Of a stretch of 64,000 nt of DNA, positions 49,801 to 60,300 are shown one piece after another. The notes under the pieces were generated by a model that worked only from the letters and a program-made list of their open reading frames with translations, was not told where the DNA came from and searched no databases. The DNA comes from Ypsolopha sequella (lineage: Eukaryota; Arthropoda; Insecta; Lepidoptera; Ypsolophidae): assembly GCA_934047225.1 (NCBI GenBank), contig CAKOHE010000056.1, positions 15,001 through 79,000 on the forward strand, read 5' to 3'. The translations under genes and the position numbers were made by a program. Within the stretch, counting starts at the first letter, position 1. Every line of letters begins with the position of its first letter.

Positions 49801-52800
49801 GTGCTGTTCTTGGCCAAGTCAATCGCCCTATGGAGTGCGTATAATTCTGATTGGAAGACAGTGCACGCCGGGTCCAGGCTGAAGGTGTGAAAACTGGTTT
49901 CCTGTCCATCCTCCCACCATGTGAGGGCTGCTCCTACCTTGCCCTCAATTTTGCTGCCGTCAGTGTACACTTGTGGCCCAGCAATGCAGTGGGTGGATAG
50001 AGTTTCGGAATCCATGTTTTCTAGGAGCTCGTACTCTGTTGTTATGAGTTGAGAAGGATGTGGCTGCTCAAGGTAGCTTATCCTTTGCTCCATTTTCCTT
50101 CCTGGTGGTATGTAGTCTGTACTGAAACCTCGTTTGGCCATGTACAGAGCTGCGGCTTCTTGTACTCTAAGGTCCAGGGGCAGCAGGCCCGATAGAATTA
50201 GTGCCGACGAGAGCGAGACCGTTCTGTACGCTTTGCAGATCTTCTGGGCAAATCCTCTTTGCAGTGCATCCAGACGATCTCTGATCATCTGGAGTTCTGT
50301 GGATTGGTACCACACACTTGCTGCGTACAGAACGATCGGCTCGACAACCGCTACGTATATCGTCCTTACGATTTCACCGTTCAGGCCCCACGTCACCTTT
50401 GCTGCGCGCGCTAGATGTTTGTATATGTCCGCAGCTTTTTTACAGACTGCGGTCACGTGCGCCTTAAAGGTGAGCTTTCGGTCGATGACGAGACCAAGGA
50501 GTTTTATCTCATGTACGAGTTCGAGTCTACTCCCTGACATATAGAGGTGTGGTTCCCCGTACTTCAGCTTTTTGGTCATCAACATCGCCTTGGTCTTGTG
50601 TGCGGCGAAGTTGAGCTTGTTCTGAGTACCCCACTCCACTATCGTCTCCAGTGTCGAGTTGACTCGTTGCTCCATGGTTTCGACCGAGTGCCCGGTGAAT
50701 GTAAGAACTACGTCGTCCGCAAAAGCTTGCGCATGTACTCCTTCTTGTACCAGTTTGGCCAACAGCGGATCGAGTATGATGTTCCAAAAGGTTGGTCCTC
50801 CGATGGATCCTTGGACGCAACCCTTTGTAGTATCCCTCTCGCTTGTTGCTCTGGCATAGTTGACCACTATTTTCCGGTCTTGTAGATAGGAGCACACCAT
50901 CGCATATATGTTTTGCGGACACTTCCTTGTGGCTAGTTGGTGCTTCAAAGCCGGCCACCATGCGTTGTCGAAGGCCCCCTCTATGTCCAGCGAGATCATA
51001 AGAACTATCTTCTTACTTTCAAGTTCTGATCTCACGTGCTTAATAAGGTCATAGAGGGCGTCCTCGGTCCCGCGTTGTGGCGTAAACCCATACTGGTTGT
51101 GGTTAAGCGTGGGCTGCACGTGCCATTGCAGCCTGTTAACCAAGAGTTTCTCGACGATTTTTCCGAGAACTGGCAGAAGTCCTATGGGTCTATATGACTT
51201 CGGATGTGTGTAGTCATCTTTGCCCTGTTTCCCGAGGATTATTACGTGCGCCATTTTCCACTGAGCAGGAAAGTGTGCAAGCTCTAGGCATTTGTTAGCC
51301 AGAGCCATGAACACCTCCCTTCCCGCTTCGATGGCCTTCGTACAGATATCTGCGGTAAGCCCGTCCGGTCCCGGTGCCTTTTTTGGATTAATGTCATGAA
51401 GGACTGAATCCAATTCGGCTTCCGTGAACGGTGGGTCGTCTTCCGACAGATTTTGGATGTCCTCGGGGTTGGAGTCCGTCAGCTCTCGGAGATGTTTGTG
51501 GAAGGGTTGATCGGTCGATACAGAGTCGTCAGGGTAGAACGTGCTGGCCAGGAGATCGGCCGATGCCTCGGGGCTGAGTGTTTCGCCCTTCTCGTTCCTC
51601 AGAAGCGGGTCTTCTCGCCTTTTAGTTGTTCGCCTTATTACTCTGTATATCCCATCCCACATGCTCTCCCTTTCCTGCGTCGAGCAGAACTCTTTCCAGC
51701 TTTGGGTTTGGGCTTCGCTAGCCTTTTTTTCGTAGTCCAGCTTGACGGTGAGGTACTCGTCAACCACGTGTTCTCTTCTAGTGGGTGCAGCGTTGCGGAT
51801 TCTTCGCCTCCTTCGGTTTACCTCTCTTTTCAGGTCAGCGAGGTCTTTGGACCACCAGGGGGGTGCAACCTTGCCTTTGTAGGCGCCTAGTTTAGGGATT
51901 GCTTTGTCGCATGCCTTTTGAATAGCGTTGGTATATGCGGCAAGCATGTTATCCAATTCCTCGACGCTCGAGATGGAGTTGATGTTGTCTAGGGAGATGT
52001 TACTCTCGGCTAAGCCGGACTTCACATGGAGGTGGAATTCTTGCCAGTTTGCCTTCTTGACGTTAAACTTGCGAGTGGTAGTGGGTTCTAGATCCACTAA
52101 CTCTCCGTCCAATCGCAAGGCGAAGGCAATGGCATTGTGGTCTGACGTAGTCATATCACGGTCCACTCTCCAGTCTTCAATCCTGCCTAGCAGAGATTGA
52201 CTACACGCAGTAACATCCACTATGCTGCTGTATAGTCTACCTCCCCTGTATGTTTCAAACGTGGGGGTGTCTCCCCTGTTGAGAACATGAAACTCCATCT
52301 CGTCGAGGAAGGCGCTGTATGCTACTCCTCTGGGGTCGTCGTGCTTGCTGCCCCACCAGAGACTCCACGCGTTTACGTCCCCGCCTATGATGATGTTGTT
52401 AGTGTTGAGCTTTTTACATTTTTGTTCAACACTCTGCAAGTTCACATTGATGTCTTGATTCCCCTCGAAGTACACCGATAGCACTGCCAGCTTAAGGCTG
52501 CCCGCCACCAGGATCACCGCTGCCTCGGTCTCGGTCACCAACTGTGGGTCGTGAATTACCCTCAGGTGGTCCCCGAAAACGATGACAGCAGCTTTCACTG
52601 GTTTTTTGCGATTAAGGGTGCACTGAATGACTTGTGCGCCAGGGTAGGTGCTCATATTGCCGCTACTTCCCACATAGGGTTCCTGTACCAGGGCAATAGA
52701 GACCCCGCTTCCCTTGGCTGCCTGTATCAGCTCCTGCGTCGCCAGTTTGTTGCGCCGCAGGTTAGCCTGAATTACTAGCAGTTTGCTACGGGGAGTATTC

Positions 52801-52844
52801 GGGGGGGGAGAGGTGGGGGTGGTATCGTCGCCCTTAGCAGTAGC
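46818..52844 (-). CDS. ORF2 polyprotein of A3: endonuclease, RT, RNase H, CCHC and superfamily 1 helicase
   Basis: Same architecture as A2 at a constant shift of 15798 bases: RT FADD near 50715, CCHC 49271-49328, end of ancestral ORF2 (AAKRN) near 49118, Walker A GVPGCGKT 47712-47735, SRHT motif near 47010. Every catalytic motif is kept and there is no stop or frameshift. Differences from A2 are few single residues (for example a Gly/Asp change in the IIAGKDS/IIADKDS stretch after the CCHC). No ATG near the 5' end of the frame; first ATG (GNMSTYPG) lies past two endonuclease motifs. Together with its intact ORF1 this copy could make all its proteins. Confidence 0.93.
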   Translation of the reverse strand, partial: ATAKGDDTTPTSPPPNTPRSKLLVIQANLRRNKLATQELIQAAKGSGVSIALVQEPYVGSSGNMSTYPGAQVIQCTLNRKKPVKAAVIVFGDHLRVIHDPQLVTETEAAVILVAGSLKLAVLSVYFEGNQDINVNLQSVEQKCKKLNTNNIIIGGDVNAWSLWWGSKHDDPRGVAYSAFLDEMEFHVLNRGDTPTFETYRGGRLYSSIVDVTACSQSLLGRIEDWRVDRDMTTSDHNAIAFALRLDGELVDLEPTTTRKFNVKKANWQEFHLHVKSGLAESNISLDNINSISSVEELDNMLAAYTNAIQKACDKAIPKLGAYKGKVAPPWWSKDLADLKREVNRRRRRIRNAAPTRREHVVDEYLTVKLDYEKKASEAQTQSWKEFCSTQERESMWDGIYRVIRRTTKRREDPLLRNEKGETLSPEASADLLASTFYPDDSVSTDQPFHKHLRELTDSNPEDIQNLSEDDPPFTEAELDSVLHDINPKKAPGPDGLTADICTKAIEAGREVFMALANKCLELAHFPAQWKMAHVIILGKQGKDDYTHPKSYRPIGLLPVLGKIVEKLLVNRLQWHVQPTLNHNQYGFTPQRGTEDALYDLIKHVRSELESKKIVLMISLDIEGAFDNAWWPALKHQLATRKCPQNIYAMVCSYLQDRKIVVNYARATSERDTTKGCVQGSIGGPTFWNIILDPLLAKLVQEGVHAQAFADDVVLTFTGHSVETMEQRVNSTLETIVEWGTQNKLNFAAHKTKAMLMTKKLKYGEPHLYMSGSRLELVHEIKLLGLVIDRKLTFKAHVTAVCKKAADIYKHLARAAKVTWGLNGEIVRTIYVAVVEPIVLYAASVWYQSTELQMIRDRLDALQRGFAQKICKAYRTVSLSSALILSGLLPLDLRVQEAAALYMAKRGFSTDYIPPGRKMEQRISYLEQPHPSQLITTEYELLENMDSETLSTHCIAGPQVYTDGSKIEGKVGAALTWWEDGQETSFHTFSLDPACTVFQSELYALHRAIDLAKNSTSDRINILSDSRSSLELLENPKSTHPLTKNIKECVAEIRAQGRQVRLFWLRAHVGTAGNERADELAKQAALQSSDAPDYSEVPVSHVKRKIREETIRRWQDRYSSSSTGAVTKVFFPDVNVAFRTVRETKMTHRQVQALTGHGGMAEYLHRFKLKSSPGCECDPDTSESVWHLLLDCPRFAAARMELEYRLNIKLEKAELRNIIADKDSRTLFLAFAESVIRIAAKRNSSTDLTNTPHPQPDNNTQTPSQTQQPTTSCSMPAEYQLLKSSEAGTPGIRLKGVATFMDDSTERLGICFCRIWGKKVVNISPGLALLLKGSNFKATIRRKVFEALGDATVAGHRCRIVRTKNKVIALFVAGDDVSEFAEASSMLSSLAAIDGPAKKISVDAMVVAYLKAEVEDYSGIIRASSKHEMVVYEDRGQNLSHLKPYRLGESSTPIDSWGHPIATPELSGSERLQEKIAGERQPPPRREESEGVLSTMTRAAVGCFTNISSRIKRHTDTLTPPRPTTSSGTVSGIPRTNPSKSDRGLVALPELVTPTTPSDHLSNALLEYVAMLKGTVVSKQETCRTILLAYRRGNEQLLQSKLEECEAAVYNNATFQVLGGTMAGEYMAAYNGTGGFVELDENESNRMGKPVFTTPADDPIVVVAKCTRIMLEDRILKIANKLLGDSEPTEAVAQMLTPEMEWVNGVPGCGKTTWVVNNFDRETDLVTTPTLEGARDLRQKLEGKLGRTAKFRVRTMASLLVNGIREGGSFRRLIVDEALMSHFGAIVLATRIVGVSKILLLGDQNQVPFIDRENLFPMRYLSPSLFGCITKQLLCTHRNPMDVAYALREIYSGIYSSKAQTRSLTLESYEDTRPPRNEHNTLYLVHTQAEKHFLEGLGYGKQQGSRIHTIHEAQGLTWERVVIIRTAKVTQQLHSSIHHAVVAVSRHTGSCVYYTACRKNDAIVRLIRNALAAETGTIKEYNLKMAWRNRDTSVADAMLNGGTGGNPVV

Positions 52845-54843
52845 TCACGCGCGAGCGAGCTATGGCGTCCATCTTTTGCCTTTCTGGACACTCATAGTCA
52901 TATGCTGCATGCGCTTTTGATGTTGGGGTGTGAGCCTGTTCGCAGTTTTTGCAGTGAGGAGCAGCATCCTCCTTTCTGCCGCGACAATTCTCCCAGGAGT
53001 GATTTCCCCCACAGAATCCGCAGAGGTCCTCCTTCTCCCGGCAGAGGCTTTTGGTGTGGCCAAATCCCCAGCACCTGGAGCACTGGATTAGGGGCGACTG
53101 GTCCTCAACGGGGCTCCGTGAGAGGCCGATGTAGACTTTTTTAGCATCCATCAGCCTTCCATAGAGTGCCGCCGACACCTCGAAGACTATGTGAGCCTGC
53201 AGTGCGTTCCTAGCTCTCTTTCTATATTTTACTCTGATGAGATTTTCGTCTTTCTCCAGGCCCATAAAAAGATGTTTATTTTGAGCCCGGAACTGCTGCG
53301 TAATCTCATCATCCTTTTGGTAGGCGAGGACATTTTTAACAATGACTAGTGGATGGTTTACGCGAGGCTCTTCCACTTTTAGAGTTTGATTGCTTTTAAC
53401 TCTTGTCCTTACCAGGGCCAGGTCTTCTTTGGACCCACAAGTAAGGACAACCTTTTGGTTTCTCGCCTTTCTCACTCGATCCACCCGTGCGCCGGTTGTT
53501 ACCATGTCCAGCGCACCGATTATCGTCTTGATGACATTATCGCCGGTCTTATTGGCTTCTGTCGAGGAGACGATAATACTGTGGTTCGGTCTTGGCGGAG
53601 GCGGTGTGGCTTGCAGTTTCTCGGGCTTGCGCTTCCGCTGCACTACGGTCCACCCGCTCGCCTCAGCGATCTCAGTCTCTAGGTTGAGTTGCGGCGGGGG
53701 TGTGCGCATCCTTTGTTCGCGCATGGTTCTGAGCTCCGAGGAAACTGCCTCAAGCCTTTCGGTGAGCGGCTGTAGGTGCTCTGTGAGTTCCGAATGTGTG
53801 GTGTTGTTTTTTTCCTTGGTGGTGATTGCCTCGCGTAAAGTGTTCTTTATGTACGCCTCTAAATGTGTAAGCGTTTCCCTCACGTCCTTTACCTCCTGCT
53901 CTAGGCGGTCGGTCTGAGGCTGTGAGGTTTCCGCTATGTGTGTTTGTGTGTCCGCCCGGCTTGCCATTTCTTTGTGCAGCTCTGTCGTCCTTTGAGAGAG
54001 AGTCGTTGTCTCTCTCCTCATTGAGTCTAGTTGTCCGGAGAGCTGCCCTATGCTAGTGAAGAGTTTTTCAAAGTCTCCTCTGAGAGAGCTCTCCGGGCAA
54101 CCGGGCCCACGAGCTGACATTTGGGCAAGCTGTTTTGACAAGCCCTGCACAACTTGGTCAACTGCGGCCAGGCGGTCCGTGATTTTCCCTATTTGCCCGA
54201 ATGGATCCCGCGTTTCGTAAGCTAGCCATTCTCTCACGGCCTTTGTTTCCCGGAGGCCCTGCCCTACTTCCTCCATTGTTTTTTGAAGGTTGACGGTGAG
54301 GCTGTTGGTCACTTCAGTGAGCTGCCTTGTGTGGTCGCGCTCCGCTCTGACGAGTTCCTGAGCGTGACGGCTTCTTTCCTTCTCCAGATTGAATTTGTGC
54401 CGTGATCTGGAGTCGGCAAGGGACAGCACCGTCTCGTATAGGGTTTGGAGGGATGAGATGGCCGTGGTTTTGATCTCCGTCTTTAGGTTTTTAGCGGCTT
54501 CTAGAGCCTCTTTACCTTTGAGGAGCATTTCTGTGGCTAGCTTATTTGCGGCATCCATGTGGACCCCACTCCTGAAGTCCCTGTCCGTGGTGGCCACATA
54601 ACTGTCTCTTCGGTTTGGCGAAGAGTCTTCATCCGAGTCAATTGGCCGAGACGGTGATAGTTCGGCGTGTGAAACGGCAACGCTTCGCTCCGAGACTGGT
54701 GAGACCGACTCGCCCTCAGAAACGGACTTCACGTTTTTCCTGAGAAGTTTCTCCCGAAGCGAGTGATGTGGTCGCAGAGGGGGCACCCCAGTCGTGGATG
54801 GCTTGGTGACAGAGGTTGTTGTTTTTTTTGTGATGTTCGACAT
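52834..54843 (-). CDS. ORF1 gag-like protein of A3
   Basis: 669 residues from ATG, differing from A1 ORF1 at only a few residues (for example ELSPSRP for ELPPSRP near residue 65). Same basic N-terminus, coiled-coil region, middle block and three knuckles. Its stop lies inside the +1-shifted ORF2 frame. Confidence 0.93.
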   Translation of the reverse strand: MSNITKKTTTSVTKPSTTGVPPLRPHHSLREKLLRKNVKSVSEGESVSPVSERSVAVSHAELSPSRPIDSDEDSSPNRRDSYVATTDRDFRSGVHMDAANKLATEMLLKGKEALEAAKNLKTEIKTTAISSLQTLYETVLSLADSRSRHKFNLEKERSRHAQELVRAERDHTRQLTEVTNSLTVNLQKTMEEVGQGLRETKAVREWLAYETRDPFGQIGKITDRLAAVDQVVQGLSKQLAQMSARGPGCPESSLRGDFEKLFTSIGQLSGQLDSMRRETTTLSQRTTELHKEMASRADTQTHIAETSQPQTDRLEQEVKDVRETLTHLEAYIKNTLREAITTKEKNNTTHSELTEHLQPLTERLEAVSSELRTMREQRMRTPPPQLNLETEIAEASGWTVVQRKRKPEKLQATPPPPRPNHSIIVSSTEANKTGDNVIKTIIGALDMVTTGARVDRVRKARNQKVVLTCGSKEDLALVRTRVKSNQTLKVEEPRVNHPLVIVKNVLAYQKDDEITQQFRAQNKHLFMGLEKDENLIRVKYRKRARNALQAHIVFEVSAALYGRLMDAKKVYIGLSRSPVEDQSPLIQCSRCWGFGHTKSLCREKEDLCGFCGGNHSWENCRGRKEDAAPHCKNCEQAHTPTSKAHAAYDYECPERQKMDAIARSRVSYC

Positions 54844-56313
54844 TTTAGTAACTTTACTGTATACTTACTCTAATCTTAAATATTAAATATAAACTACTTA
54901 TAACTATTAAACTATTACTATAAAGATATATAATATATTAATATAAAAAGAAAAAGAAAACTTATGCTAACTACAAATAAGGGTGTTGCCGTAGATGTTG
55001 ATGGCTTCCGGATGCTGGTTTTGTTGCTTCACGGATGATGTTGTCGAGTAACTGCTTGTTGTGCCTGCGTGGTTTTTGTGCACGACTATTTGTGTGAGGT
55101 ACACTCTAAGGGGGAAAGAAGGAAGGAAACGGAAGGTTTTTCCGGCCTGGTGGCCAAAAGGAACAAGGAATCAAGGATTTGTTGGAGCCAAGTTGAAGCT
55201 AAGGCTCTTCTGGTTAATTTGAGCCCAAACTCGAGCGTCCTAGGACCACGGGAAGCAAATTGGGTCCCGGGGGGGTGAGGTCAAGGCTGGAGGGGGGGGG
55301 GGGGGGACAAAAGGTTTCACGGGCCGACGATTGGCGGGGGGTCCGTCTTGCCCCACCTGGTGTGAGGGGGGGGGGGCGACACCTGGGGGGGGGTCAAGAA
55401 GGGTTTTTGGGACTTTCCGCCTCAGCCAGGAGGGATATCAAAATTCTGGCAGAGCAAAAGTGTTCCTTATGCTCTCCCGAGAAGTTTGAGCCCAAACTCG
55501 GGGGTCCTAGCACAACTGGGGGCAAAATGGGCCCCTGAGGGGGTGAGGTCGGGAGGGAGGGGAAGGGGGGGGGGGGAAGGTTTCACGTGTCGACGATTGG
55601 TGGGGGGGTCCGTCTTGCCCCACTTGATGGTGAAGGGTCCGAAACGTGGGGGGGGGGGGTGTTGGGGTAGGCGCCGTGTGCGTCAGGGGGTAAATTGGGT
55701 GGAATCCAAAAAAAAAATATTTTGGGGGGGGGGGGTGTTTTGGGCCCGTGCGGGAAGGGTTGGAAGTCCTGATAACAACGAGCCCAAACTCGGGTGGAAT
55801 AGGACAAGGGGTTGAGGAGTTCCCTAGGTGTACCTCTGGTCTCCGAGCGTCTTCAGGAACCTGCTCCTCATCAGCTAGACGAAGTCCTCAGATGGGCGGA
55901 GGTGTCTTCAGCGGTGGCTGCCCAGCTGGTACGTCACGCCAAGTCCGGCACGTGTAACCTAGTTAACTAGGTCAGAGCGGTTTGTATGGGAGCTTTGATG
56001 GTTAATAGCTCCTGTTCCTGTAGACGGATCTCCAAAATTTTTTCGACTCTGGACAGAACTCGGCGAGAGCTACGTACTGAAGTAAGACTCACTGTTGTAG
56101 GTACTTCCCGCGCCGATCTATGCTGCTCCAAAGTCAAAGGTCTCCAGAGTCGGTTCCCGTCGGACGATTTTGCTGCCAACACAAATCCTGGTGAGTCGTA
56201 CACTTAACTATCACTGCACAACACTTTCACTTTGATTTTCCACGTTTTTCTATTTAAAATTATTTTTTGTGTGGAGCGACGAGGTGTATAGTATAGAGTT
56301 TCGAGCAGTACTG
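54844..56313 (-). promoter_or_regulatory. 5'UTR of A3
   Basis: Same content as the A1 5'UTR: AT-rich leader, G-rich tandem units (GAGCCCAAACTCG cores near 55220, 55488 and 55780), conserved distal block 55815-56203 with CACGTG and the 16-bp palindrome. Starts AGTACTGCTCG in element sense, or CAGTACTG if the extra C belongs to the element. The AUG-less open frame 55967-56203 is identical in length to that of A1. Confidence 0.68.
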
Positions 56314-56500
56314 GGTTAGGTTAGGTTAGGTTAGGTTAGGTTAGGTTAGGTTAGGTTAGGTTAGGTTAGGTTAGGTTAGGTTAGGTTAGGTTAGGTTAGG
56401 TTAGGTTAGGTTAGGTTAGGTTAGGTTAGGTTAGGTTAGGTTAGGTTAGGTTAGGTTAGGTTAGGTTAGGTTAGGTTAGGTTAGGTTAGGTTAGGTTAGG
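56314..56500. repeat. Telomeric (TTAGG)n, about 37 units
   Basis: Pure repeats between A3 and the tail of the E/C2 chimera. Most distal block in the window. Confidence 0.98.
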
Positions 56501-56515
56501 TTTTTTTTTTTTTTT

Positions 56516-57314
56516 CCGCCATTTCCAACACCCTGTCGTCTAACATCACCTTTGTTTCCCGGGTTGTGATCACAATGGGATCCGTTTCTGGGGCTAGGTA
56601 TTTAATTTTGGTGGAAAGTGATGACTCTTCTTCGTCCAGTGCGACGAAGCCTCTGCTGGAGTTGTAGGCAACCATATGACGTGTAACTGGGGCACCTGCT
56701 ATAACCGTTCCCCTTTCGTTGTCATAGATGGTTGCCTGCGCTTCTTTGAGCTTGACGCTCAGCAATTCCGTGCTCCCTCGGTTGTATATTTGCAGGATGT
56801 CCTTGCAGGTCTTGGTGTTCATGACCTTGTTTGCTTTAAGGACACTCTGGAACTCGAGGAAGGCATTCACCATGTGATCCAGGGTAGTTGTGGCTTGTCT
56901 GAGCCGAGGCGGTTCCACTAAACCCATATCCGCTTTTGTGCGGGTTTTACGGTTTCCTTGTGAAATCTTTCCCCGATCGCTCTTTGTAAAAGTCTCAACA
57001 GCGGATTCAATGCGTTGCATTGATATCGCTGCAGAGACTCTTTTGGCCATTGTCTTCCGGTCACATGGGACATTGAATACTGAAGCGTTCAGCGCACTGA
57101 TCGCTACATCCAGTTCAGCTCCTTGACGTGATTGCTGGCGCAGTTCCCGTGTTCTTATAAAACTTGCCTCCTCTTCCCTTTTTTTCTGTAGGCGTTCCGA
57201 GCCACTCATTGCTTCCGAGTCCATGACGGTGTATGTAGTTTTGTCGGTACCAGAGCCGGAGATCCCAGGTCGTAGGAAGCTGAGGTTTTCGCCCCTGTCC
57301 TCGTATACTACCAT
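56516..57314 (-). pseudogene. Fragment of ORF2 linker region from a third helicase-bearing family (E)
   Basis: About 270 codons, open, from ATG at 57314 (MVVYEDRGENLS) to the tail. Aligns with the stretch between CCHC and helicase of A and C: SGSERLQ, ADMGLV, NAFLEF, YNRGSTELLSVKL and VMLDDRVLEMAE all have counterparts in C1. Clearly more diverged than A from C. It ends in poly(A) just before the Walker A position, so no helicase motif is present. The conserved pattern shows the linker was already attached in a third lineage. Confidence 0.88.
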
Positions 57315-60300
57315 AGTAGTTATATAGTTTCATATAGTTTCGATGTGTGCACAGCAGTTGTTTCGTGATGTTTCTGTACGAGCTAGGAGTTTTGTACTTC
57401 ATCGGGAAGAGGTTTTCTCTGTCGATGAAAGGTACTTGGTTCTGGTCACCCAGGAGAAGAGCCTTGCTGGCGCCGGTTATTCTTATCGCTAACACTATGG
57501 CTCCAAAATGGCTCATGAGAGCTTCATCGATTATCAATCGACCGCAGCTCTCGCCCTCGCCTAAGCCGTTAGCCAGTAGCGACGCCATTGTGCGCACCTT
57601 GAACTTTGCGGCTCTGCCAAGTTTAGGCTCCAGTTTTCCGCGGAGGTGTCTTGCTCCTTCCAGTGTGAGTGTCGTCACCAAGTCCCTTTCAGCGTCAAAG
57701 TTGTTTACTATGGAGGTTGTTTTGCCGCAGCCTGGTACCCCGTTTACCCAGTCCATTGTTAATGTCGACATTTGTGCAATAGCTTCGGTGGATTCAGAAT
57801 CCCATCGCAATTTGCTTGCCATTTCCAGGATTCTTTCCTCCAGCATTATTCTCGTGCACTTAGCGACAATAACAATGGGATCGTTTGGTGGAGTGGTAAA
57901 CACTGGTTTGCCTTTCCGGGTTGACTCGTCACTGTCAAGTTCCACAAAACCACCAGTACCATTGAACGCGACCATGTACTCTCCCGTCATGATTCCACCC
58001 AAAACTTGGGAGGTGGCGTTATTGTACACCGCCGCGTCGCACTCCTCGAGTTTAACATTAAGCAATCGCTCATTCCCCCGACGATAGGCTTGGAGGATTG
58101 ACCGGCAGGTTTCTTGTTTTGAGACGATTGTGCCTTTGAGCATTGCCATGTACTCGAGAAGTGCGTTGGACAAGTGGTCCGATGGATCCACAGGTGTTAC
58201 GAGTTCCGGAAGGTCGACCAGGCCCATGTTGGCCTTTGTTGGTGTTTTGCGGGTAGTTATTCCATCTTTTCCCGATGAAGGTGTGATTCTTGGAGAAGTG
58301 CCTGTGTGTGTGTGTTTGTGAATTTTGGATGCAATGTGTGTGAAACAACCGATTGCTGCCTTGGTCATGGACGCCAACACTCCCTCAGAATCCTCTGCAC
58401 GACGCGTCGGCTGCCTCTCACCTGCTATTTTCTCTTGCAGCCTTTCCGAACCACTAAGCTCCGGGCTTACTATGGGGTGGCCCCAGCTGTCGATGGGGTT
58501 GGAAGTTCCATCGAGACGGTACGGTTTCAGGTGACTGAGGTTTTGGCCCCTGTCCTCGTAGACCACCATCTCGTGTTTACTTGAAGCTCTGACGATGCCC
58601 AAGTAATCTTCCGCTTCAGCTTTAATGTAAGCCACCACCATAGCATCCACACTGATTTTCTTAGGCGGTCCGTCAATGGCTGCTAGGCTGGAAAGCATCG
58701 AGCATGCCTGGGCGAATTCGGAGACTTCGTCGCCGGCTACGAATAGTGCTATTATTTTGTTGTTTGTTCGCACTATTCTGCAGCGGTGACCTGCTGCAGT
58801 GACTACTGCGAGTGCTTCGAATACCTTCCGCCTCATCGTTGCCTTGAAATTGCTCCCCTTCAGAAGGAGAGCTAGGCCAGGTGAGATTGTAACGGTGTTT
58901 TTTGCCATCGCGTTGCAAAAGCAGACTCCGAGTCTCTCGGTGCTGTCGTTCATGAACGTCGCTACCCCTTTGAGCCTTATGCCAGGGACACCTGCTTCAC
59001 CGGAATTTAGAAGCTGGTACTCCGCTGGCATCGGGTAGTCTATCGGTTGTTGTGGTTGTTGTGTGAGTTGTGTTGGTTTTATGGGGGTTAAGTCAGGTGT
59101 TGAGTTCCTCTTGGCCGCGATTCGCATGGTGTTTTCTACGAATTCAAGGAAGAGCGTTATGTTGTCTTTATCTGCGATGATGTTCCGCAGTTCGGCTTTT
59201 TCCAGCTTGGTGTTCAGCCGGTATTCTAGTTCCATTCGGGCAATCGCGAAACGAGGGCAGTCCAGTAAGAGATGCCATATCGACTCACTAGTGTCAGGGT
59301 CGCATTCACAGCCGGGACTGCTTTTCAGCTGAAACCGGTGCAAATACTCCGCCATGCCCCCGTGTCCTGTCAAGGCTTGCACTTGTCTGTGTGTCAGTTT
59401 TGTTCTCCGGACGATACGGAATGCTTCGTTCACGTCCGGAAAGAACACTTTGGTGACGGATCCAGTGCTGGAAGAGCTGTACCTATCTTGCCACTTGCGT
59501 ACAGTTTCCTCTCTGATCTTTTTCTTGACGTAGGATACGGGGACTTCACTGTAGTCTGGGTCATCAGTTGACTGCAAGGCCGCCTGTTTGGCCAGTTCAT
59601 CCGCTCTTTCGTTTCCGACTGTGCCGACATGCGCCCTGAGCCAAAAGAGCCGCACCTGCCGACCTTGTGCTCTGATTTCCGCTACGCACTCTCTGATGTT
59701 CTTAGTAAGGGGGTGTGATGACTTGGGATTTCCTAGCAGTTCGAGTGACGATCTTGAGTCACTCAAGATGTTTATTCGGTCACTCGCGCTATTTTTGGCC
59801 AAGTCGATCGCCCTGTGGAGTGCATAGAGCTCTGACTGGAAAACAGTGCACGCCGGGTCCAGGCTAAAGGTGTGAAAACTGGTCTCCGCTCCTTCCTCCC
59901 AACACGTGAGGGCTGCTCCAACTTTGCCCTCAATTTTGCTGCCATCAGTGAAAACTTGTGGTCCAGCAATGTCGTGGGAGTCTAGAGTTTCGGAGTCCAT
60001 GTTTTCTAGGAGCTCATACTCAGTTGTTATGAGTTGTGAAGGATGTGGCTGTTCAAGGTAGCCCACCCTTTGCTCCATGTTCCTTCCTGGTGGCAGGTAG
60101 TCTACATTGATGCCTTTTTTGGCCATGTACAGACTCGCGGCTTCCTGTATTCTTAGGTCCAGGGGCAGAAGGCCCGAAAGAACTAGTGCCGACGTGAGCG
60201 AGACCGTTCTGTACGCTTTGCAAATCTTTTGTGCAAATCCTCGTTGCAGTGCATCCAGACGATCTCTGATCATCTGGAGCTCCGTTGACCGGTGCCATGC

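Larger units (their letters stand above)
46364..56313 (-). mobile_element. TRAS-type LINE with helicase, copy A3, full length
   Basis: The only copy of family A wholly inside the window with both ends: tail 46391-46364 (28 T on +), 3'UTR, ORF2, ORF1, 5'UTR, 5' end AGTACT next to GGGTTAGG. About 9.9 kb. Nearly identical to A1 and A2 over the shared parts, with scattered substitutions and G-run length changes. Best candidate here for an autonomous element. Confidence 0.95.
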
